Shown: positions 9,039-17,017 of the stretch, piece by piece
How the letters are laid out: each line of letters opens with the position of its first letter
Numbering within the stretch: position 1 is the first letter of the stretch
Assembly (NCBI RefSeq): GCF_014841115.1
Contig: NZ_JACYTP010000018.1
Location: forward strand, 19,878-83,877
DNA length: 64,000 bases
Direction of reading: 5' to 3'
Source: Photobacterium arenosum
Lineage (GTDB): Bacteria; Pseudomonadota; Gammaproteobacteria; Enterobacterales; Vibrionaceae
Position numbers and translations under genes: made by a program
Notes under the pieces: generated by a model
Database searches by the model: none
What the model saw: the letters and a program-made list of their open reading frames with translations, nothing else
Told to the model about the DNA's origin: nothing

Positions 9039-10595
9039 TTAAGCGATCCAAATCAGATGGTTGCGGCCAGCATGTTTCGCGCTGCTCAGAGCCTTTTGTC
9101 CCCGCTCGATCACCTTGCCCGGGGTATCTGTGTCATCAAAGAGCGTCGCGCCTATTGAGGCCGAAATGGTGACGTTCTTTTCCCTGAACCGGAAGGGGAG
9201 CTGCAAGATGGCTTCACGAATACCGGACAGCCGTCGATGACGTTCATCTTCGGCGATATCAGGCAGGATAAGCATGAACTCGTCATTGCCGACCCGGGCG
9301 ATAAAGTCGGTATCTCTGAGATGCTGGTGCACAGTACGGGCGATAATCTTCAGCACTTTGTCGCCAGCCTGGAAACCATAGTTGTCATTGAGATCCCCGA
9401 AATGATCGATATTGACAATGGCCAGGCACAGCGGGTGCTGATAGCGAATCCAGCGGCGGTATTCGTGCTCCAGCCGGTCATGAAAAGCCGCCCGGTTGTA
9501 AACACGGGTCAGCGGGTCAAGGAATATCCGGCGTTGCAGATCTTCAATCTGGCGATGCTGGTTCTGCGTTTGCTGATAGAGGTGCTCGGCACGATTCTTG
9601 TGATAATGCAGTTGCTCCAGCAACGCCTGTTCACGGTTTTCAAGCGAGCGCTGGCGCTCGACCAGTTGTCTGAGTGAGGTATCGAGCGAATGTGCGGCAC
9701 CGCGCCAGCTTTCCAGGTTGGTGTACTGCTGCAGCGCGTGGTGGAAGCGGTCAGACAGTTGCCCAAGCTCGGCAGTCAGTTCAGAACGGTGCTTGTACAG
9801 CGCTTGCCCCTGATCGGCGGTCTGGCGCGTCGTTTGTTCCAGTGCTGCCAGATCGCCGCTGATGACATCAAGAAATTTTTGCGAATGGCGACGTTCGTGA
9901 ATAAAGCTGTCCAGCGCCAACCGCAACACATCCAGGCATAGCTCGACCAGTGAAATGGGCTCGACACCGGCGAGCAATTGGTGCCGTATGGCCAGCAACT
10001 GGTCGCCGGATTCACCCTCGGCATCCAGCTCTGTGATGATCTGTTGCAGCTCATTGCACAGCTTATGCTGTAAATCGTTGTCTTTTGAGCGTGATTCACG
10101 TTCGATGCTGACAGGCACAGTCAGGAGTTTCAGGGCGCGATCATACAGACCGAACAATTGGGTGATTTGCTGGTGGCTGTGGTGCAGTGAGTCAGGTGCC
10201 TGGGACAGAAGATCATGGATGTCGCGTTTTAGCTGAACCGGCAGGGCAGGGATGCGTTTCAGGCTTTCAGAGCTTTGCCGGATCAGATCAGACAGGCGTT
10301 CCATGGTTGAATGGGTTGAGGTTTGCCGGAGCAATAACCGTTCAACCTGGGCCAGATGCGGCACAATCTTACTGATATCTTTGTTTTGTTCCAGATCGGT
10401 ACGCAGGGTATCAAGCCGTTTGTCCAGCTCGCTATCCAAACCTTTACAGGCAACAGACATACGGGCAATCAGGCGTTTTAGAATAACGATTTCACGACGC
10501 GATTTTAATGACACATCGCGGTATGACAATTGAGCCTGATCCAAACGCAGCTTCAATTCACTCACATCAGAAGCTGCATTATATTTCGCAGTCAC
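9039..10595 (-). CDS. GGDEF-domain protein with GNDEF active site and intact I-site (CdgG-like)
   Basis: 518-residue cyclic-di-GMP-related protein with no obvious membrane segment. Residues about 1-340 are helical with long coiled-coil stretches (SLENREQALLEQLHYH and neighbours). A C-terminal GGDEF domain begins at DPLTRVYNRAAFHDRL. The signature is RVGNDEF instead of GGDEF, and the first metal-binding aspartate is Asn (VNIDHFGDLND where active enzymes have D-I-D-H-F-K). The allosteric I-site RxxD is kept: RDTD five residues before GNDEF. I infer a c-di-GMP-binding regulator rather than a synthase. Vibrio cholerae CdgG (VC0900, recalled as I-site dependent with degenerate GGDEF) has a similar context. 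Start is a GTG with a poor ribosome binding site. Confidence 0.75.
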   Translation of the reverse strand: MTAKYNAASDVSELKLRLDQAQLSYRDVSLKSRREIVILKRLIARMSVACKGLDSELDKRLDTLRTDLEQNKDISKIVPHLAQVERLLLRQTSTHSTMERLSDLIRQSSESLKRIPALPVQLKRDIHDLLSQAPDSLHHSHQQITQLFGLYDRALKLLTVPVSIERESRSKDNDLQHKLCNELQQIITELDAEGESGDQLLAIRHQLLAGVEPISLVELCLDVLRLALDSFIHERRHSQKFLDVISGDLAALEQTTRQTADQGQALYKHRSELTAELGQLSDRFHHALQQYTNLESWRGAAHSLDTSLRQLVERQRSLENREQALLEQLHYHKNRAEHLYQQTQNQHRQIEDLQRRIFLDPLTRVYNRAAFHDRLEHEYRRWIRYQHPLCLAIVNIDHFGDLNDNYGFQAGDKVLKIIARTVHQHLRDTDFIARVGNDEFMLILPDIAEDERHRRLSGIREAILQLPFRFREKNVTISASIGATLFDDTDTPGKVIERGQKALSSAKHAGRNHLIWIA

Positions 10596-10793
10596 GTCGA
10601 CTAATAATTACCTTATCTAAACATCCATTACACCCAGCGGCAGGCGCTGTGCAAGCTCGATGTTAGCAAAAATGTTCTGATGAGTTGAACATTATTAACG
10701 GCTTGTTTTCCCAGACACAAACGCTCGCGTGCTTTTTATGCTATTTCGTGATCTTTGTAGCTCTAAACAGCGGAAATACTGAGCGTTTTTTCC

Positions 10794-13073
10794 TCAGAGG
10801 TGCCGGCGCCAGTCATATTCCTGATGGGAAGAGGTCTGCACCCTGACCAAACCTTTGTCCATCGCCAGTATGCAAGCGCGGCGGATATTCTCGCCGGCGA
10901 AACTGGCGGCCGGGGCTGCTTCGATGGCACTCAGGTGCACCCATTGGCTGCCGGTTTCGGTTTTGCTTATCTGGCGGGCGGCATGGGTGGCCATCAGCAG
11001 AATGTCGATCAGTTCCTGATCATTGATGGCGGTACAGGCCCGTGGCAGAAAAGGGTACTCGGCCATTCCTATGCGTACCCGGCTGTCGAGCTGCCTGTCG
11101 TTCATGAAAGTGTCCACCAGTTGTTTGATGGAATCTGCCAGCTGCTGAGGCGCACTTTCAAGGCGTGAGTTTGGCTCTATGTACAGGAACATGGCATCGG
11201 AAAAATGGTACAGGCGGGCCGGTTCGCAAATCTGGGCTTTGAGGTAATCACCAAACTGGCGCTCCAGCTCCAGTCCCTGCTGGTAGCCATGTTCAAGATA
11301 GACATGTTTGAGTAGCGGGACTTCAAACAGGGCAAAGCGTAACCGGTCGCTCAGGGGTTCGTTAATGATCTCCCCCAGGTGCCACTGCTCGAAATGCGCA
11401 CTGCTCTGCTGCAGCGAGCTGGAGAGTCTGGCATTGAGCATTCTCAGGTTGCGCAGGCCACTGCGGGGGTGGGTGTAGAATTCATCCCGCAGCAGCGCCA
11501 GGCGCTCCCGCCAGCGGCATGCGGAGCGGTGACGATACCAGAGCACCAGCAGGGCCAGCAACAGGCCGATCAACAGTACTGTGGTGATGTTCTTTTGCTG
11601 ATAAAGGGCTTTTTCCTGGGTGAATTGCTGTCGTTCAAGTTCTTCTAACTGCAGCGCCCGCGCCATCATACGCTGTTGCTGGCGGAACACTTCGGCATTA
11701 CTTTTCACCTGATTTTCCTGCAAAGAGGCATACAACTGCTCATAGCGGCGTTGGCTCAGCAGGGCGTTGTAATAGTCTTTCTGCTTCTCAAATGCGGCCG
11801 ACAGGCTGATTTCTCCCTGCATTTGCAGAGCCGGCTGTGCTTTGGGCAAACGGCTCGCCGCCAGCAGTGCCGCCTGGATGGTCGAGATTGCCTGCGCGGT
11901 TTTATCTTCTGCCAGCTCAAGCTGTCCCTGGAGCAGCTGTGACTTGATCAGAGTGATTTCATCATCGCTCTCCTGCGCCAGCTGACGGGCATGGTGCAGG
12001 TATTGTTCAGTTTTCGGGTAGTTATAGAGTTTGAGATAAACGCGGGCAATACTCAGGCGCAGCTTGGAGGAGCGGGTAGGTAAGCGCAACTGGTTTTCCT
12101 GATCTAAAGCATTGAAGTAATGCACCAGCGCAAGGTTATACCGGCCCTGCTGTTCGTAAATATTGGCTATCAGGGCCAGAGTGCGGGCCAAGGGGATGGT
12201 GCGATTGAAGTGCTCGAAAAACTCTCCTGCCTGCGTCGCGTGTTCCAGTGCCTTGTCAAAGACTTTGCGCTCTTCGTAAAGCGTGGCCAGTTCCAGGTTG
12301 GCGATCGCCATTTTGCCGTGATCGTCTTTTTCCTGCGCCAGCCAGTAGCCGCTCAGCAAACGATCCAGCGCCAGATCATAGTGCTGGTGCCGTAAATAAT
12401 GCATCCCGTGATTAAGCAGGAAGTTGATTTCTTCTTTACTATCATCAAGCTCAGACAGGTCACGCTTGGCACGGATATACATTTTCTCTGCCTGTCTTTC
12501 ATCGCCAAGGGTGGATTCCATATCGGCACGGAGCATCAGCAACTGATACTGCAGAATCTTGATTTGTTCGCTGCGTTGCAGTTTCTCATCACCGGCGATG
12601 ACCTGATCGATTTTATCCAGTCGAGCCGCCGCTGAGGAGGCCTCGCCCATCCCGTGCCATAGAATATTGGCATGAATGAGCTGGGTTTCGAGCAGCGTAT
12701 AGCTGAACGCGTTTTCAATCGCCAGTGCTTCGGCTTCGTTGATGGTGTGAATGGCGTCGCTTTGCGCATTTAACAAAGACTGCGCTCTGGCTTTTATTTG
12801 CAGCGCATTGATGGTGCTCAGCGGGGTGCGGATAGAATGGTCAGTTTCTTCATTAACATGGACGCGAGAGCTGTCGACAGGCACACTGAGGCGACGTTGG
12901 TTCAGGTAGCGTTCGGTGATCTCCAGTGCTTTTTCCGGGCTGGTTTCCAACAGGAGATCGGCATCGGCCAGAATAGGGGTGGCATAAATCTTCGCCTGAG
13001 CCGGCAGGGCGGTGAGAAACAAAAGCAGGATGCTGAAGAGCCAGTAACGACAGTTCATAGCGCACTTATCCAT
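10794..13073 (-). CDS. TPR-repeat membrane protein with degenerate GGDEF-like C-terminus
   Basis: 759-residue envelope sensor-like protein; not recognised by name. A signal peptide (WLFSILLLFLTALPAQA) is followed by about 460 periplasmic residues of helical TPR-like repeats (for example ALEHATQAGEFFEHFNRTI and ALVHYFNALDQENQLR), a coiled coil (QLEELERQQFTQEK), one transmembrane helix (TTVLLIGLLLALLVLWY) and a cytoplasmic domain of about 240 residues. The domain opens like a GGDEF (HPRSGLRNLRMLNARL), but where GGDEF should stand it has YHFSDAMFLYI, with no RxxD I-site. It is therefore predicted to be catalytically dead. It lies upstream of the CdgG-like gene on the same strand, 198 bp apart. 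Confidence 0.72.
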   Translation of the reverse strand: MDKCAMNCRYWLFSILLLFLTALPAQAKIYATPILADADLLLETSPEKALEITERYLNQRRLSVPVDSSRVHVNEETDHSIRTPLSTINALQIKARAQSLLNAQSDAIHTINEAEALAIENAFSYTLLETQLIHANILWHGMGEASSAAARLDKIDQVIAGDEKLQRSEQIKILQYQLLMLRADMESTLGDERQAEKMYIRAKRDLSELDDSKEEINFLLNHGMHYLRHQHYDLALDRLLSGYWLAQEKDDHGKMAIANLELATLYEERKVFDKALEHATQAGEFFEHFNRTIPLARTLALIANIYEQQGRYNLALVHYFNALDQENQLRLPTRSSKLRLSIARVYLKLYNYPKTEQYLHHARQLAQESDDEITLIKSQLLQGQLELAEDKTAQAISTIQAALLAASRLPKAQPALQMQGEISLSAAFEKQKDYYNALLSQRRYEQLYASLQENQVKSNAEVFRQQQRMMARALQLEELERQQFTQEKALYQQKNITTVLLIGLLLALLVLWYRHRSACRWRERLALLRDEFYTHPRSGLRNLRMLNARLSSSLQQSSAHFEQWHLGEIINEPLSDRLRFALFEVPLLKHVYLEHGYQQGLELERQFGDYLKAQICEPARLYHFSDAMFLYIEPNSRLESAPQQLADSIKQLVDTFMNDRQLDSRVRIGMAEYPFLPRACTAINDQELIDILLMATHAARQISKTETGSQWVHLSAIEAAPAASFAGENIRRACILAMDKGLVRVQTSSHQEYDWRRHL

Positions 13074-13165
13074 CAGGAAACACGGCCCTCATATTACTGG
13101 CTCAGGACGTCAAGTCCAGCAAAGTAAAGCGATTTGCCGGACTTGACTGTTAAGCGGGCGAGCCT

Positions 13166-14011
13166 TTACTGGCGTGCCATGCGATCGTTGTTGCTTGGCG
13201 TCTTGCCCTGATTGGTGCGGTAAGGGTTAATATCCAGACCGCCACGGCGGGTGTAGCGGGCGTAAACAGTCAGTCGCTCCGGCTGGCAAAAACGCATCAG
13301 ATCCATGAAGATCCGCTCAACACATTGTTCGTGGAACTCATTGTGATTGCGGAAAGACACCAGGTAGCGCAGCAGTTTTTCACGATCTATCCGCTTGCCT
13401 TTATAGGCAATTCGCACGCTGCCCCAGTCTGGCTGGCTGGTGATCAGGCAATTAGATTTCAGCAGATGGCTGTGCAGCACTTCCTCTACTTCCTCACCAC
13501 TGGCGGCATTGTTCAGCAGCTCAGGTTCAAAGTCGAAACTGGTAATCTCAATATCCTGCTCATCAATGCATTCACCGGCAAAATCCACGATAGGCTGATC
13601 GGTAAAGTCACTCAGCGGCTGGATAGTCACGTCCACATCCATCCCGGCGCAGGCGGATAAATCTTTCTGCAGAATATCTGCCACTTCCTGCCAGCTGCCG
13701 AAACGGGTATTGTTCAGGCTGTTCAGGAAGAGTTTGAAAGACTTGGATTCAATCAGATTAGGGCTGCTGGCGGGCAGACGCACTTCACCGATAGCCACCT
13801 GAGGCAGTCCTTTGCTGTTGAGCCAGGACAACTCGTACAGGGTCCAGATGTCATACCCGGTGAATGGCAGGTCGTCGCTCAGCGACAGATCATCACGATT
13901 TAGCTTACGCGGCACGGCCTGCAGCAGAGTGGGATCGTACTGATCTTTGTATTCGCTTTTTTGGCCAAGAGTTAAACCGGCTAGTTCTTTCGCGTCTTTG
14001 TATTTGCTCAT
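13166..14011 (-). CDS. queF: NADPH-dependent 7-cyano-7-deazaguanine reductase QueF
   Basis: Reduces preQ0 to preQ1 in queuosine biosynthesis; a T-fold enzyme of the long, two-domain YqcD type. 281 residues from ATG 14011 ([17 protein letters not shown]), with CCAGGACAAT upstream; an earlier in-frame codon is less likely. The motif [20 protein letters not shown] and the catalytic cysteine region [13 protein letters not shown] are present, with the usual [13 protein letters not shown] near the end. It is divergent from syd, 67 bp apart, and downstream of it on the minus strand come the TPR and GGDEF genes. In E. coli queF also lies between ppnN and syd. Confidence 0.95.
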   Translation of the reverse strand: MSKYKDAKELAGLTLGQKSEYKDQYDPTLLQAVPRKLNRDDLSLSDDLPFTGYDIWTLYELSWLNSKGLPQVAIGEVRLPASSPNLIESKSFKLFLNSLNNTRFGSWQEVADILQKDLSACAGMDVDVTIQPLSDFTDQPIVDFAGECIDEQDIEITSFDFEPELLNNAASGEEVEEVLHSHLLKSNCLITSQPDWGSVRIAYKGKRIDREKLLRYLVSFRNHNEFHEQCVERIFMDLMRFCQPERLTVYARYTRRGGLDINPYRTNQGKTPSNNDRMARQ

Positions 14012-14078
14012 ATTGTCCTGGACACACACACTTGGATTAGAATAGGCAAAGTTTACTGAATCTTGCTTGAGGTTGCGA

Positions 14079-14633
14079 ATGAATCATCCTGTAACGGCCG
14101 CATTGGCTGAATTTTCTTCCCGTTTTATTAAAGTGTGGCACGATGAGCGCGCCTGTCTGCCCTGCAGCAGCGATCTGATTGGCCTCACATCTCCTTGTAT
14201 TGAAACGGATAATGGCGATACCGTGAGCTGGCAGCCGGTCGCGCGTGAGCCTGCTGGCCGTTTTGATGCGGTTGAGACAGGCATTGAACTTCGTCTGCAT
14301 CCGGATATTACGGCGTTTTACGGCAGCTTTTTCAGTGGCGATATGGCGGCCCGTTTCAAGGCGCTGGAATTTGACTTGCTGCAGGTGTTTAGTGAGTCGG
14401 ATCATCAACGGCTGCAGGAAAACATCCTGGGTCACCTGGTGACTCAGCGCCGGCTGAAGCTCAAGCCGACTGTCTTTATCGGGGTGATGGATGCAGAAGA
14501 TCAGGTAATTGCTATCTGTAATCTGACCGGTAACGTTATTCTCGAGACGCTGGGCAAATCCGACCGGGAGGTGCTGGCGTACGATGTCGAGACTTTTATC
14601 CGCCAGCTTGAGCCCGTTGTGAAGGTGAGTTAA
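14079..14633 (+). CDS. syd: SecY-interacting protein Syd
   Basis: Peripheral cytoplasmic protein that binds SecY and is thought to monitor the integrity of the SecYEG translocon. 184 residues from ATG 14079 ([20 protein letters not shown]), preceded by TTGAGGTTGCGA. Family blocks include [33 protein letters not shown] and [19 protein letters not shown]. It is followed 3 bp later by the DUF2310 gene, so the two are one operon. Confidence 0.92.
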   Translation: MNHPVTAALAEFSSRFIKVWHDERACLPCSSDLIGLTSPCIETDNGDTVSWQPVAREPAGRFDAVETGIELRLHPDITAFYGSFFSGDMAARFKALEFDLLQVFSESDHQRLQENILGHLVTQRRLKLKPTVFIGVMDAEDQVIAICNLTGNVILETLGKSDREVLAYDVETFIRQLEPVVKVS

Positions 14634-14636
14634 GCC

Positions 14637-15407
14637 ATGTATGTCGTTGAGCTACAGTTTGAATGCTTTGACAACACCACTGTCGCTGCGGTGGAGCAGG
14701 CGATCAATGGCCTGATGGATGCGCTGCGCTATAACGGCCAGGTGCTGGGGCGGGAGTTCCCTGTCGTGATGGATGAAGCCGTGTTTAAAGTGCGGGCTGT
14801 CTGTCCGGAGAAAACCAGCCTGCACAGCCAGTTTCACAGTCCGCAGGTCAAAGCGGGTATCAACCGACTGACACAAGCCAGTTTGCTGGCCCCGAAAATT
14901 AAAGTCTTGGGGCGTGATATCAATTCGGAAGCGACGGCCGAAGAAGCACCGGGCTGGCAGGTGCTGTATACCACTTATGTGCACACCTGCTCCCCGCTGC
15001 GCAGCGGCGACAGCTTATTGCCTATCCCTTTGTACCGGATACCGGCAACCTTTAACGGTGATCATAAAGCCTTGGTCAAATGGCAGACCGAATGGCAAGC
15101 CTGTGATGAAATTCAGATGGCCGGAGGCTGTAAAGCTGAACATGCGGCCCTGCATGAAATCCGCGATGCCGACAGTGATTTGTTCCGCCGTGGCTGGGAT
15201 TTACGCGGCAGAATTGAATTTCTGACCAAAGTGCCCACCTATTATTATCAGTACCGGGTGGGTGGGGTCAGTCTGGTCGATGAGGCTGATCGTCCTTGCC
15301 CTAAATGCGGACAAGCCTGGCGGGTGGATGAGCCGATCCACGGTATTTTCCATTTCAAATGCGATCCGTGCCGGCTGGTGTCCAACCTGTCCTGGGATTA
15401 TCAGTAG
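14637..15407 (+). CDS. DUF2310 family zinc-ribbon protein
   Basis: 256-residue conserved protein with a C-terminal zinc ribbon made of two CxxC pairs (RPCPKCGQAW and FKCDPCRLV, about residues 224-249); substrate and partner unknown. The N-terminal two thirds contain the DUF2310 body, including VLYTTYVHTCSPLRSGD and VPTYYYQYRVGG. The pattern suggests a nucleic-acid or protein binding role but nothing shows a catalytic site. It starts 3 bp after syd in the same operon, an arrangement I recall from other vibrios. It is followed by a large stem-loop and a convergent gene. Confidence 0.8.
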   Translation: MYVVELQFECFDNTTVAAVEQAINGLMDALRYNGQVLGREFPVVMDEAVFKVRAVCPEKTSLHSQFHSPQVKAGINRLTQASLLAPKIKVLGRDINSEATAEEAPGWQVLYTTYVHTCSPLRSGDSLLPIPLYRIPATFNGDHKALVKWQTEWQACDEIQMAGGCKAEHAALHEIRDADSDLFRRGWDLRGRIEFLTKVPTYYYQYRVGGVSLVDEADRPCPKCGQAWRVDEPIHGIFHFKCDPCRLVSNLSWDYQ

Positions 15408-15441
15408 CTCAACCCCCGTTGGTCGGCATGCGCCGTTCGAC

Positions 15442-15483
15442 GCAGTCACCGCCCGTTACCACAAAGCAACGGGCGGTGACTGC
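15442..15483. repeat. Strong stem-loop between convergent genes, no U-tract
   Basis: Perfect inverted repeat with 16-bp arms (GCAGTCACCGCCCGTT and its complement) around a 10-nt loop. It lies between the DUF2310 gene on the plus strand and the helical-protein gene on the minus strand. No T-run follows on either strand, so it is not a canonical intrinsic terminator; it could still stop RNA decay or transcription from both sides. Confidence 0.75.
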
Positions 15484-15498
15484 ACTTAACAAGGCAGG

Positions 15499-15786
15499 TT
15501 ATTTATCTTGCTGGGCCTGCTCCAGGGCGGCAAGGCGTGCTGTCAGGCTGGCGACTTGTTGCTCCAGGGCAGCCAGTCGTTCGCTGTCGCTGGCCGGTGC
15601 TGCCTGGCTGGCTTTTATGTCTGGTACTTTGGCATGCTGTTTCCAGCTTTTAAGCGCCTGAATGATCACAGGCATAGGTAAAGGCTCACGCAGGCGGGCT
15701 TTCACCAGTGCGACACTGGGCTCTTTACCTTCCGCGATGAGTGTGGATATGGCGCGCTCCAGCGCATCGGTAATGGCAGATGACAT
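15499..15786 (-). CDS. Small helical protein, KfrA-N-like head and coiled-coil tail
   Basis: 95-residue protein I do not recognise by name. Residues 1-50 (ERAISTLIAEGKEPSVALVK, then MPVIIQALKSWKQH) follow the pattern of KfrA-type N-terminal DNA-binding heads: a helix, a GKxPS/T turn and a second helix ending in W. Residues 68-93 are a heptad coiled coil (LAALEQQVASLTARLAALEQ). This suggests a small dimeric DNA-binding protein, which is inference. AGGAAGAAAT precedes the ATG. It follows the DUF2789 gene by 31 bp on the same strand, so they probably form an operon. Confidence 0.6.
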   Translation of the reverse strand: MSSAITDALERAISTLIAEGKEPSVALVKARLREPLPMPVIIQALKSWKQHAKVPDIKASQAAPASDSERLAALEQQVASLTARLAALEQAQQDK

Positions 15787-15817
15787 ATTTCTTCCTGAAA
15801 GAGTGGCTCGGGTTCAC

Positions 15818-16048
15818 TTATTTTCGTAGCAAAGCGTCTAATTGATCAATCACTTCGCACCAATCGGCATCTTCAGCAATCGATTCTTTGAGAAAACGGC
15901 GCTGGGCGGGTTGCCAGAAATCAGCCTGAGCGAGGGTTTCGTCTTGTTTGAGATTATGGTCGCGAATGAAGCCTTCTATCGATTCCTTGGACGAATTCAT
16001 TCCTAACTGATTGAATAAACTGTGTAAGTCGTGGCTGAATGTTTCCAT
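15818..16048 (-). CDS. DUF2789 family protein
   Basis: 76-residue acidic helical protein of unknown function. The opening METFSHDLHSLFNQLGM, the SIEGFIRDH stretch and QADFWQPAQRRFLKESIAEDADWCEVIDQL are the DUF2789 signature as I remember it. No membrane segment or signal peptide is seen. First gene of a two-gene minus-strand unit with the KfrA-like gene. Its promoter would lie in the region shared with the divergent CsrB activator box at 16118-16135. Confidence 0.75.
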   Translation of the reverse strand: METFSHDLHSLFNQLGMNSSKESIEGFIRDHNLKQDETLAQADFWQPAQRRFLKESIAEDADWCEVIDQLDALLRK

Positions 16049-16117
16049 CTTGCTATTCCCCTACTGGTGTTTGTCATAAGTATAGTGGGGAATAGTCGTC
16101 AATTCGTCTCTGTGGTT

Positions 16118-16135
16118 TGTGAGAGATCGCTTACA
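16118..16135. promoter_or_regulatory. GacA/VarA (UvrY) box upstream of first CsrB
   Basis: TGTGAGAGATCGCTTACA matches the GacA-type palindrome TGTAAG-N6-CTTACA with one substitution. Its centre is about 180 bp before the predicted start of the first CsrB-type RNA, the distance usual for csrB activation by UvrY/GacA/VarA. It is the exact reverse complement of the box at 16830-16847. Confidence 0.8.
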
Positions 16136-16271
16136 AGCATGTAAGACATACTGAAGTCTTGCTATGGCAGTTAGCCTAAGTGGGTATAGATAATTGTTTA
16201 TTATCATGTGGTTATGTTTGTTTTTTCGTGCCAGGCTAAATGTGGCGTGATAACTGACGTTCAATGTGCGC

Positions 16272-16299
16272 TTGTTCGAATCGGGATATCGCGTAATCT
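16272..16299 (+). promoter_or_regulatory. Promoter of first CsrB-type sRNA
   Basis: -35 TTGTTC (16272-16277), 16-bp spacer, -10 TAATCT (16294-16299). Seven bases later comes the predicted +1, G16307, which begins GTCGGAAGGAGC as in known CsrB 5' ends. Confidence 0.65.
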
Positions 16300-16306
16300 T
16301 AACTCT

Positions 16307-16681
16307 GTCGGAAGGAGCTGACACGGAACAGGAACATGAGCCACGGAGTTGGCGGTCTCAGGATGAGACACGGTCTTCAGGATGAGGGCTGACATGGACA
16401 GTTCGGAGACTGCAGGATGTAGTCAGTGCAAGCAGGATGTTTGCCGTCAGGATGACACAAGGATGATGCTTCAGGAAGAAGCCAGGGACACCGCCAGGAT
16501 GGCTGTTGAGAGTTCACCCGGGATGGGTAACGGGTCAGGAGACCAGGACACTTCAGGATGAAGTTCAACAAGGGAAGCGCTGAAGGATACAGCATACAAA
16601 GGAATGATGCAGGGAGCACCATAGTAGTAGGAAGCTACAGGTAAGACCTAAGGGCGCAACGCAAGTTGCGCCCATTCTTTT
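16307..16681 (+). ncRNA. csrB: CsrB-type CsrA-sequestering sRNA, copy 1
   Basis: About 375-nt RNA that should titrate the translational regulator CsrA. It holds about 16 AGGA motifs, many as CAGGATG in hairpin loops (for example CTCAGGATGAG, GCCAGGATGGC, TTCAGGATGAA), plus several GGGA variants. This is the hallmark of CsrB/CsrC RNAs. The 5' end carries a GTC...GAC stem around AAGGAG and the 3' end is an intrinsic terminator. In E. coli csrB also lies next to syd. No protein is likely here: short open frames have no ribosome binding site or codon bias. Confidence 0.93.
16652..16681 (+). terminator. Terminator of CsrB copy 1
   Basis: GGGCGCAAC and GTTGCGCCC form a 9-bp stem with a GCAA tetraloop, followed by ATTCTTTT. 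The preceding GTAAGACCTAA and this stem are almost identical in copy 2. Confidence 0.9.
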
Positions 16682-16829
16682 ATGTCTGGAATGTGGTAAC
16701 AGGGCGTACCACAGCAGGCATTCCGACCGTCAGCTCATTTTTGTTCCCTTGTCTCATACCCTGTATTGGCTGTACTGAGTTGCGACGGCTGATTACGCGT
16801 CATCCTGCTTCATATTTTGCCTGCTATCT

Positions 16830-16847
16830 TGTAAGCGATCTCTCACA
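16830..16847. promoter_or_regulatory. GacA/VarA (UvrY) box upstream of second CsrB
   Basis: TGTAAGCGATCTCTCACA, the GacA-type palindrome with one substitution. Its centre is again about 180 bp before the predicted start of the RNA it should control (17018). It is the exact reverse complement of the box at 16118-16135. Confidence 0.8.
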
Positions 16848-16981
16848 AAAGCGTGAGAAATATGCGTTTTCTATGATCTCTTTCAGCGCACAAATCTAAA
16901 AATATATCAACCAATTCATTGTCTTATGTTTTTATCGCCTTGTGGCCTGAGCGCAGGGGAAAGAGCAAACCAACGACTGTG

Positions 16982-17010
16982 CTGTGTCCGGCGCGTAATT
17001 ATCGTAGTCT
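16982..17010 (+). promoter_or_regulatory. Promoter of second CsrB-type sRNA
   Basis: -10 TAGTCT at 17005-17010, seven bases before the predicted +1 G17018. The -35 region (CTGTGT, 16982-16987, 17-bp spacer) is poor, which fits dependence on an activator. Confidence 0.55.
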
Positions 17011-17017
17011 TAGAAGT

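Larger units (their letters stand above)
16682..17017. other. Spacer between the two CsrB genes, regulatory DNA
   Basis: 336 bases without a convincing protein gene. It holds the second GacA/VarA box and the second csrB promoter. A TATCAA at 16905-16910 within an AT-rich stretch resembles half of an IHF site, which would fit IHF-assisted activation, but the match is incomplete. A short open frame at 16666-16899 overlaps the upstream terminator and is not a gene. Confidence 0.6.

Noticed and set aside
16377..16622. 81-residue open frame on the minus strand inside the first CsrB gene, and similar short frames at 16666-16899 and 16919-17155
   Set aside because: They overlap a well-supported sRNA, its terminator or its promoter; they have no ribosome binding sites and no protein-like composition.
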